Shown here: positions 55,230 through 64,000 of the stretch, piece by piece
Layout: the number at the start of each line of letters is the position of its first letter
How positions within the stretch are numbered: position 1 is the stretch's first letter
Source: Sarcocystis neurona
Lineage: Eukaryota > Apicomplexa > Conoidasida > Eucoccidiorida > Sarcocystidae
Reading direction: 5' to 3'
Assembly (NCBI GenBank): GCA_000727475.1
Contig: KL647296.1
Span: 2,028,388 to 2,092,387 of the forward strand
Length of the DNA stretch: 64,000 nt
Position numbers and translations under genes: made by a program
Notes under the pieces: generated by a model
The model's input: the letters and a program-made list of their open reading frames with translations, nothing else
What the model was told of the DNA's origin: nothing
The model's database searches: none

Positions 55230-58200
55230 GCAGCAGCAGCAACTGCTGATTCACCAGCAGCGCGACAGCAACTGCTGCAGGAGCAGCAGCAGGCGCGTCC
55301 AGCAGCAGCAGATTTTGCAGCAGCAGCCCCACGGAATAGCAGTCTGCAGCTGCTGCTGCTCCTGCAGCGCTGCGCGAGGGGATAAGTGCAGTTGCAGGGG
55401 ACCAGCCAACGTGACAGATTAGACGCCTGTCTACTTGGCCGCTGCAGTCTCCACTTTCTTCCCTTCTTTCAACCCGGCCAGCAAGATGTTCTCCTGCGAC
55501 GTTCTTCCCCAGACGCAAAGCTACTAAGTTGTCTACATACACATCCTCACAGAAAGGGACGGCGAAACAAAGAAAGAGACCTAGAAGCACACAAAAAAGA
55601 GAGCCGCGTCTCTTTATTACATTCGAATATATAGACACGCGGGGTGCTACACACGCAGAGACGCGCACACACGTAGAGGGAGAAGTTAAAATTTATACGC
55701 AGGGACAGGCGCAGCCATACTTTCACGTAGAAATTTTGGGAGAGCGCACGTCCTCTGCTGGAAGGTCAGAAGTGGACGAGAAAGGGAGAAAAGTGTGTGC
55801 AGAGGACGCAGCCAGGCCCTGCAGAAAATTAGGCGGAATATGGATGGAAAAGAGACGCTAAAGCGAGAGGCGCGGTCGGGGGGAGCAGCTGCGGAGACGC
55901 CGACAAGCCGAGAGACAGACAGGAAGAGAAGACGCGAGCAGCAAATCGCAGACTCCGTGAAAAGAGACGTGGAAAATACATCTGGAAGAAGGGCGGAATG
56001 CCCCCCCGTAGACCGCCGACGAGGGGCAGGAATCCAAGGGAAGTAGACGCAGCAGCAAACATATCTGGAAGAAGACGCAGACATCTGAGAGGCCGCCCGC
56101 ATATCACTGCACCGCCCCCCGCTTCTGCTGTCGCTGTCTTAGCGTTGATCCACGGAGTTCGTCGGTGTAGATGCGGAGAGACACGCACAGCGAGAGACGA
56201 ACAAATGCTGGGGGACTCGAGCACGTACTCAGAAGAAGGACAATGTATGTGCGGGATAGAGAAGGGGTATAGAGAATTTTTCGTGAACACACACATACAC
56301 ACAGACACATATGTAGAGTGTGTGGTGGCCGCCCAGTCGCCCTGTCCCCGTGTGGGAGAAGGCGAGAGAAAGCGCGGGAAACTTCGGCTGCCAGAGCAGG
56401 CTCTCCTTGCTGCGGGATGACCAGGGACAGCGCAAATTTAAACAGCAGGCCCAGCGGCGCAGGTGGGCCTACATCAACTTTTAAAGACGCAGTTGCAAAG
56501 ACAACCGCGTACACGCTTGGGGAAAAGGAGAGGGGAAACCCGAGACAGAGAGAAACGAAGACGTTCTGCGAAGAAAAAGGCCAACAAATGCGTATCAAAA
56601 ATATGTATATATGGATATGCGCTCACTACGAGTGCGCCTATATGTGTACGCATGCATAGATTACTTACACATTCACATAAGAAGGGATAAAGTTTCGTAC
56701 ACACACCAGCTTTTATATATATATATGTGGCTGACGCCGTTCTCCCTTGAAGGGGGGACAGAGCGGAAGAAGTAAAACTGAGGCAGTTGTAGCCTGCGTG
56801 TTTTCCCCCCCTCCTGCAGCCGGTGGTGCTGCGTCTCTGTGCGAGTGCGGGAGTGTTTGTGGTCCCTTCCGCAGCAGAAGCGACACTTCGGCCACGTCAG
56901 CGCGTCGCGGGTAGACACAACGAAGAGCAGGAAGCAAAAGCGGCGCATGGACACGAGACGAAACAGGGAGCAGGAACAGCAGCAGCGACAACAAAAGGCG
57001 ACGAGGGGACGAGTTTCTCTACGTATATAACCATGGGCGTAGAGCGAAGATATAAAATCTGCAGTCGCAGAACAGCTGCAGTCTCCCCGGGGGACCCTCG
57101 AAGTCTTGTTCTTCCCTCTCCATAGCAGTCTCTCTTCCTTTCGCTTTATCTTGCAGCGCGCATGTGCGGGTATATACGTGAGTCGGCGTCCCTACGCCGG
57201 TGTATAACTTGCTGTTTGTCGAAGGCTGCAGCGACCTGGATTTCGCTATCTCTTTTTTTTGAGGCGCGCTCCCCCGAGGACGCTGGTCACGCCGTTTTCG
57301 TCTTCCTCTCTTTTCTGCAAGAAGCGCCTTAGAAAGGTCTCCTCCCTTGAAGCGGTCTGTGTGTGTGGTCTGCGCGAAGTTTCACGTGCAGCACGTAGGC
57401 GCGAGGCCCATGAAGCAGCCAGAGGACTGGGCAGTCTGCCCCTGCAGTCTCGCGTCTTTTGACGAAGGCGCCGAGTCACGCGGACGTCCAGACCCACAAC
57501 CACACATACGTGTATCTTTCTCTTTCCCATGGGGAAGAGAGAAAGTGCAACATTTACTCTAGACACGTTCTTTCGCGCGCATGCAGAGGAAAAAGAAGTC
57601 CACTGCTTCACGTATGTGTGTACGTGTGTGTGTTTGCAGAGAGACGCAGAGACAGCGACGCAGACGCTACCGTTGTCGACGCGCTCCCAGGGAGACGTTA
57701 CTTTCCGCAGAAACGCACAAATAATTTTGGAAATGACGAAGAGAAGACCCGCGTCACATCGCCGGGTGCAGCAGCGAAGTAAAGTGAGCTGGAGCGGGGA
57801 AACAGAAGCAGCGGCGTTCCGCAGCGGCAGCACACGGGGCGCGTCCACGGCTTCCTCGCTGCCTGCTGCTGTCTTCTCAGATGCCGCAGCGTGCAAAGAA
57901 AAAGGTGCCCGGTGCTTGAGAAGAGTTTAGAAGGACGGTCGCACTTGCACTTGGGACGCGTAAACTCTCACACATAAGCGTGTGTAGGGGGATGTCTACA
58001 CATATACCAAGATCCGTGGACGCAAAAAAGAAGCGGATGTACGTACACACATAGATACACTCCACCGGGGCACAGGCAGGTGTATGTACACGGTGCGGCA
58101 CTGCGAAGAGGGGGGAGCCACGGAAGAGCTGGGGAGTAGTGGGAAAGACAAACAAGATTTTTTTAGACGTGCACGTCCACTAGAAAATCCATATTTCGTG

Positions 58201-58860
58201 ACAGCTGCTGACTGGCTTAAGATCGTCTTCAAAGTGAAGTAGAGTCTGTGCGCCGCTTCTCAAGACATGAGGGAAGATGGCACGCGATCCTTATTCGAGT
58301 GATCTGCGATTCCGTCCTTTACGTTGGGCCTTAGGTCTCTTTTTATTGAAATTCGTATTTAGTGTTGTTGTGTAGTACGTGGGATGGAGACGATGTAAAT
58401 AGTCGCGGTCCATGGGTAAAGAGAAAAAAAAGGAAGTCAGACGGGTCAAGAGTGCACTGAGACGTGTCCTGCCAGCGAGGAGGGGCTCGAAAATAAGTCG
58501 GAGCGGGCAGGTGCTTCAGCAGATGGAGCAACAGTGCGTGGTGTCTCCTGCCGCTTCCGATTTACTGACGGGGTCGGGAAGGACTGGGAATTTTCTGCAA
58601 GGACTGGCCTCCAGAGAGAGAAGAACGTGGGAAGCGACGACAAATGGACACAAACCACGACGTCGAAGACTGCGGAGCGCACACAAAAATCTCCGTCTAT
58701 GGAGCACACAAGAAAGCCAGAGGAGAGGCATACACAGGCGTGTACGTATGTGTGTATGTATACATACGTGTGTGCATATATGTATGTCTGTTAGGGCGTA
58801 GACATAGATATATGCATATAGAGAGAATGAGAAACGGAGAGACACACATGCAGAGGCATG
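55230..58860. other. Region upstream of the RabGAP gene
   Basis: Probable promoter and 5' UTR side of the minus-strand RabGAP gene. CAG triplets end at about 55370. Purine-rich plus strand at 55690-56060 gives stop-free frames. The minus-strand frame at 57246-57896 (216 codons) and the frame at 55230-55668 have no ATG-led model or clear domain; either might be a further 5' exon. A short TATG microsatellite is at 58735-58880. Confidence 0.3.
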
Positions 58861-58869
58861 CGGGTATGT

Positions 58870-59440
58870 CTATACGTAGGATGGATCGGGTGGGTACCAA
58901 GACAAATCCGTGTAACTTGTTTCCCCGTACGGATAGACGTTAGCAACGCGGTAGACGACCGGAACATCGTGAAGTGAAGTGTTCATCGATGAGAATACTT
59001 TCCATGTCGCTAGCGCGTAGGTGACACACAGCGCAGCCTCAGAGAACCAGGAACCAAAAGGAAGTGGAAATAGAAGAGTAAGTCCAGGCGTTACAGTCAA
59101 AAAGACGGGAGATACACGTAAAACTCAACGAGTCCCCCGTTACAGGCAAGGAGACCACGAGATGAAGGAACATGGGGGATAAATGGGCACGGCTGCTGCC
59201 TCGTCTCCTCTCGGGCTAGGAGAGGAATAGCTACACACGAGGTAAGAAAGAAGGAGGGAGCAGCTGCAATGGAAGGAAAGGTAAAAGGCGTCGACTCATA
59301 CGGAGGTAGGTCCCTAGAAACTCGAAAAACAGCTAGAAACGGAGACAGCTCAGCAGCGAAACAGACTTGTTGACTTCCGCACTCTGTGACACGGTACGTG
59401 AAGAAAGTAGGGAAGTGGGCGCCTGGATTAAAAAACAAAG
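58870..59440 (-). CDS. Possible exons of unknown minus-strand gene
   Basis: Two successive frames look protein-like: about 59097-59438 (contains CPFIPHVPSSRGLLACNGG) and 58870-59100 (contains VPVVYRVANVYPYGETSY, ending DPSYV-stop). The second overlaps the end of the first by four bases in another frame, so a small intron or a frameshift would be needed to join them. No family recognised. Base composition is that of the repeat-poor segment. Confidence 0.25.
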
Positions 59441-60975
59441 CAACACTTTTGTAGGTGAAAGTGTCTGTATGTGCTCGGGCGGGAGAAAGAACTCAAGAGT
59501 TGTTCACGCCGTAGGCGAGAGATATAACAGAAAGGACACAAATTTGTCTCGCTATCAGGCAAAGATTCTCCTCCGCTAAAGAAAAAGCCGATGTCTACCC
59601 GCAAAAAAGAAGCAGGGAGGTTGAGAACTCTTTCCGCAGTCGACCGCATTGTTTGCTCACAAAACCGGATGTGCCAGAGCTGTCGGCCGTACAGCGCATG
59701 CAACAAATTATTTCTCCGCCTAACACCTGCCGGGAATGGATGAATTACGTCTTTTATACGCACGCAGGCAAAAAGAAATTCACTTGTGTACTTACTAATG
59801 CAAAGGGAGCAAATGCACGCTTCAACACAAGCCGTATTTCTTCCCGTGAATATTCATAATTGAGTAGCCACAGCAAAAAGTACTCTCGCTAACATCCCAT
59901 TACTCCCATGAATACATCAGTTCCACCTGCCGACAGCTGCAGGCAGCGTTCTTCTTCACGCGGCACGAAGAAAGGTCTGCAGCCACGCCTTACGCAGCAG
60001 ACGTCGTATCGCCTTTCGGTTAATAAATCATTCTACATAAAGGGAAACTGTGGAAAAACTTTATAAATAGGCGTACTGAGTTACACAACCAGTAAACTCT
60101 TGTAGAGAAAGATGTGTGTATCAACGCACGTGTACGTTTGTATGCATTCGTTCAATGTGAAGCCATGTTGATGGAGTTGGTCAGCCACTTAAGCATTTGT
60201 ACACGTATGTAAATACATACACACACTCTACTATATAGATGTACATTCGATAACCTAGTCGCTGACAAAGAAGAAGGTGCCCCTTTGTGCGACCCGTTGC
60301 CACGTAAGGCTTGTGGGACTTGTTTGTGTAGCTACAAGCAGTGACTGGAACAATTAGGCCTCAGTGAAGTGTGTACCGGTGAGGCAACCGTTCCATATAC
60401 AAATGTATGTAGCTGTCTACATCTGTATCTTTACACACACATATGTAGACTCACGCATGGATGTAGACTTACGTAAAAAAGATCGTACGCATATCTGTAT
60501 ATGTGTGAATGATTCATATCCATGTGACAACGTAATGGGTAATTCCCGCTTACCTTCACGGACGTATAAGCGAAATGGGGTTCTTACGCGCTAGCTTTTG
60601 CACACCTGTTGACACCTGCATGTGTGTATTGATGTAAACACCTATGTTTGTATACGATTTGTCCTTTCTCGAGGGTGAACTGAGCGTTCGTATGGGTACA
60701 GACACGTTTGCACCTGTCACTATACATAAAGGCGTAAGTGCGTACATGTGCGTTTCTACGTATGTCCGGAGAACTCTGTACCTCGGAGAAGGTATGTAAC
60801 AGATACCGACTTCTTTGAAAAAGGAACTTGTAAACGAACAACGGTCTATTCATTCCTCTTTGGTGCTTGCGTATGGACTATCACTTCCTACTGTTGAGAG
60901 GGACAAGCAAGCGCAGAGTTAGTCATCGTCAATCACACGCGCAGTTGATTGGCTTCACTGTTCGCCTTTCTCTAC
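59441..60975. other. Unassigned repeat-poor interval
   Basis: Frames at 59653-59859 (plus) and 59428-59763 (minus) overlap and cannot both be coding. From 59870 to 60900 I see only short frames and AT-rich stretches. Confidence 0.35.
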
Positions 60976-61230
60976 AGTAGCATTCTTGGAATTGCTCGAC
61001 ACGGTGGAGAGAATCTAGCTGGAAACTATGCCTCCAAGAATGTGAACGAGATCTTCGACTTTCCAGCTGTTTCACCACTAGTGCACAAAGGTGAATTCTA
61101 CGCAGGTCGTGGAAACGGACACCATCCCAACACCCTCTTTCAAGATGTCTCTCTAGGACAAGTGACAGAAGATGCTTTGGCGAGGTGTACACTGCCCCGT
61201 GTGTACACGTGTGTGTACCTCTCGCCCTAG
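60976..61230 (+). CDS. Possible exon of unknown gene
   Basis: After a good acceptor (cctttctctacag, 60964-60976) a frame runs T|AGC ATT ... through ILGIARHGGENLAG, NVNEIFDFPAVSPLVHKG and FYAGRGNGHHPNTL. It is open to a stop at 61230 but could end earlier at GCAG|GTCGTG (about 61105). It may be a 5' exon of the TRAPPC13-like gene to the right, but nothing I recall from that family aligns here. Confidence 0.3.
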   Translation, partial: SSILGIARHGGENLAGNYASKNVNEIFDFPAVSPLVHKGEFYAGRGNGHHPNTLFQDVSLGQVTEDALARCTLPRVYTCVYLSP

Positions 61231-62268
61231 TAAGCTCACAGCTTTGCAAAAAGGCTTAACGTATGGTACACAAAAATGCCTTTGCCCTGCAGCGGTGAAA
61301 CGAGGACACGATAGGGTGCCAGTCCGAAATGGGAGGTGCACTTCCGCTGTCTACGCACAGACGGATTTTCCACTGTACACTTCTCCTCTACACAAATACG
61401 TGATGCGTGACGTCAGCGTGCTGCCTTGTGCCAAGAGTTCCAGTGAAGCTTCGCCTAACAAAAACACGCATGCGTGGACTACGTTTTTTACGAGTGCTGG
61501 GGTGTAACACGTGTGCATGGTGATATTAGGAGAGATTACAGGTATAAAGTGTAGGCGAGGCACTGAACTTCACTGCAGGGTACGGATAGTGGCGAGGGCG
61601 GAAGCGCTGAAGCGTGGTGGCATGCTTTGTGTAGCGGGCCGCCCCAGCATCCATACTTGTCAAAAAGTCCTCTGTGCCCAGTGCAGCACTGCGTACGCTT
61701 GCAGAAGATGGAGGCATAATCACCCTCAGGATGCACGTTGGGGTGCAGGTTACGTGGTCATACCGCAGCAGCTCGATAAGCTGAAATTGTCCGGTGTCCG
61801 CGCCGCAGAGTATAGCAGCTGATGCTTCAAAGGAAAGCCGTACTTGAGTCGAGGATCATTATTATGTGTTGACGCATAGTAAAGAAGCCCTGTACAATTT
61901 TTAGGCCGAGGTGAAGAACTCTACGTAACTGGGCCTCCTGGTAGTTAGTCTCGTTTAGATCGCGTACCGACGACGCTGAGTACATTTCTTAGTCCGGTAG
62001 TACACTGAGGTGGAGAACTCTGAGTAACTGGGTCTCCTGATATCTATTCTCCTCTGAATCGAGCCGTGGTATTTGTCAGTGCGGAGTAACAGTGACACGA
62101 CACGCGGATGACACGCTACTTGTGCGCGTTGTGCTCGCCTGCACATAATACTAAGATATTCAGGTTTGCTTCAGCTGCCCTGTGGCGGAGGTTTCTTGAA
62201 GTAGTAGTTGGTATTTTACGTGAATTCGTTGTTTGCTCTCCGTTTCTACACGTGATACTTGATTTCAG

Positions 62269-62409
62269 ACCTAGAGTGGCACCCCCTTCCGACGTAGCAG
62301 AAGATGCTTACGGATGTTATCTGTTGACGGCGTGGCCGGCGTCTGCGCTTATCGCACGGAACGCATTGAGAGCAGCTAACCCTGACGTACCCCTTGCGGC
62401 CCTCTCTTG
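62269..62409 (+). CDS. Possible exon, perhaps of the downstream TRAPPC13-like gene
   Basis: A strong acceptor (ttgatttcag) opens 46 codons (contains DAYGCYLLTAWPASALI and NALRAANPDVPLAAL) ending at a TG|GTACAG donor. Phases are 1 base in, 2 bases out. No domain recognised. Confidence 0.35.
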
Positions 62410-62582
62410 GTACAGTTTTCTTTCTGCATTCAGCATTGTGTAACAATGAGTCCCCCAATTCGAGTGTAAGACAGTGTAGGGCTACGTGATAATCGCGTTC
62501 CTCGGCAAGTTTTGATGCATTGTAAAAGTGAGGTCCTTCTCTTCTGCAAGCGTTTCTTGATGAGGCACAAACACACGCGTAG

Positions 62583-63958
62583 TCAGAGTCGCCTGGGACT
62601 GGGCTGCTATTTCACCCGTCTCCACGATTGGGCGACAGAGGTACCCGCTTCAATAATACATGTCTTCATGTACGACAGCAGTTCTGCTCGACTACGAGAC
62701 AACGAAGAGTAAAGTGTGTTTCAGTTTTGTAGTCGATAGTAGCGGTGTTCTTCAAACCACTGCGGACACTTAAACCCGTCTTGTGTGCGACGATTGACAG
62801 ATGTACTCGCGAAGACCGCTGCCGCCGATGAAGAGGATAAGCAATTGATGCAGTGCTCGCATCACGTGCGTGCTTTTACCAAAAAGTAAATCATTAGTTT
62901 TATGAGTAAGGGGAATATAACTGTGGACGGCTGGCGTAATTCCTGCGCCACTCGATACAGTGTGCGCTGGTTTTTGACTCACCCAACTCAAGTTGCGCGT
63001 AGGTCTTCTACAACAATCCGGTGGTACACTTCCAGTGGTGTAATGTGACAAGCCATCTCTGCTCCTGGTACTGCTTCTCATGATGGTGCAAACCCTGTTC
63101 CTGCTTGTTATTGCTAGTCGAAGGCGCTGCTGCTGCGTTAGCTGGGGAATTTTCGGTGCTCTTCTGTGTCCGGTCTGCTGTGAGATGTCTCACATCTATA
63201 TATTTTCCGCGACTAGAAACGTGTCGGCTTCGCACTGTGGAGCAGCGCGGTCATCGGCGGTTCCCACATACATAGAAGCACACGTCCCCAAGTTATTGAG
63301 TTGTAACGTATGGCTATCTAATACCAGCGCTTCCCACCTCCTTCACCTTGAGGTAGAGACACTGGCGCCCGGTTCGCGCGTGGAGTGCTTTATAGATGAA
63401 GCTTTCGACATCATTTTCTTCAGAACACTACAACAACCACAGGTGCTACTAATGACGCCAGCAGTGGTCATTCGTTGGAACGCTTTCATAGTGAAGCTAT
63501 AAGGATTGTCTGTGTCCTCACCTCAGTTCCGACGTTCGAGCGTGTAACCGTCACCTTCAGAGTGCCTGTTTTCGTTGAATACCAACTAGAAGAGGTCTAG
63601 CGTGTGTTCTTGGTGTCGCAGAGTTTCGCGCGCTCCGTTTAGAACTCACGTTTATCGTGAGGAATCTAGACGTTGCACTGCTGCAACAAAAGTCTGGCTT
63701 GTGTGTCATCGCGACTTCTCTCGGCTGTCCGTAGGAGTGGCTCAAATTCGTTATCAAAAGCCATCAGGGAGGGGCTTTCTAAATTCCTTTGATACCGTTT
63801 CATCCACCAGATTACCTCTACGCAGCCGTCAGAATACCGACGGGCTCTTCATTCTTATTTCCCACGCCCCGACACAGTACGCGTTACATCGGGGGGATGG
63901 TGGAGAGGACCAGGTATCTTCCAAATTGTTCCGTAATAATTTCTACTCTCCCACCTGA
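62583..63958 (+). CDS. TRAPPC13-like TRAPP subunit, partial
   Basis: Four exon-like segments match human TRAPPC13 in the right order. 62583-62708 (LGLGCYFTRLHDWATEVPAS, then FMYDSSSARL) resembles LGETFSSYISVHND...KADLQTSSQRL. 62961-62998 (CALVFDSPNSSC) resembles CAVSYTTQAGEK. 63217-63442 (YIEAHVPKLLSCNVWLSNTS, then HLEVETLAPGSRV) resembles [23 protein letters not shown]. About 63735-63800 (AQIRYQKPSGRGFLNSF) resembles LDIVWKTNLGERGRLQTS. The 62998 to 63217 junction is in phase, but the conserved FRKFFKF motif was not found between them, and other junctions are unresolved. TRAPPC13 is an accessory subunit of the TRAPP tethering complexes. Both ends are undefined: the gene probably continues past the window. 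Treat as a hypothesis. Confidence 0.4.
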
Positions 63959-64000
63959 ATGAGTCAGGTTAGCCGCGAACAGATCAAGGGCCAAAGCATT

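Noticed and set aside
55045..55668. Minus-strand frame with a kinase-like look (ADCYSVGLLLQNLLLL)
   Set aside because: No glycine loop, VAIK, HRD or DFG motif; the Leu/Ala stretch comes from CAG triplets read antisense.
1..64000. CRISPR arrays, insertion sequences, LTR elements or rRNA genes
   Set aside because: None seen: direct repeats lack spacer structure, no transposase or reverse transcriptase motifs were found, and the intron-rich genes show this is eukaryotic nuclear DNA.

Overview
This window is nuclear DNA of a coccidian apicomplexan, most likely an Eimeria species. Three things point there. Very large CAG/CTG trinucleotide arrays and T/A/C/G simple repeats occupy about 17-55 kb, between repeat-poor DNA at 1-17 kb and 55.5-64 kb; alternation of repeat-rich and repeat-poor segments is a known feature of Eimeria chromosomes. 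Proteins carry long Ala/Ser/Gln-type low-complexity additions. Genes are broken into many small exons with GT-AG introns. Most long open frames in the repeat zone are artefacts of stop-free CAG, TATG or purine repeats, so I built gene models from splice-site phase plus similarity to known families.

Layout. (1) About 0.4-7.2 kb, plus strand: a multi-exon UFD1-family gene with an unusual insertion. (2) About 8.1-9.1 kb, plus strand: a tentative small unidentified gene. (3) 10.35-12.33 kb, minus strand: an essentially intronless PaaI/THEM4-type hotdog thioesterase. (4) 12.3-19 kb: no confident gene, one possible exon at 16.6 kb. (5) 19.07-24.1 kb, plus strand: a three-exon GPN1 (XAB1/Npa3) GTPase, a confident model. 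(6) 24.1-28.1 kb: an interval between convergent genes with several open, unassigned frames. (7) 28.15-55.15 kb, minus strand: one 27-kb gene for a TBC1D22/Gyp1-type Rab GTPase-activating protein, at least 13 exons of 40-120 bp plus a 1-kb Ser-rich first exon; all the large CAG arrays here are its introns or first exon. A 535-bp assembly gap lies in one intron. (8) 55.2-60.9 kb: putative promoter and unassigned sequence. (9) 60.9-64 kb, plus strand: several plausible exons, the last of which resemble TRAPPC13 and run off the window end.

The recognised products are core housekeeping factors: ubiquitin-p97 handling (UFD1), acyl-CoA or acyl-thioester hydrolysis, RNA polymerase II assembly/import (GPN1), Rab inactivation at the Golgi (TBC1D22) and possibly TRAPP tethering (TRAPPC13). 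They are not an operon or a pathway cluster.

The most striking observation concerns where the trinucleotide arrays sit. On the coding strand of both GPN1 (plus) and the RabGAP gene (minus) they read CTG and repeatedly run directly into the 3' splice site (CTGCTGCAG|exon), as if the repeat itself supplied or spread the acceptor.
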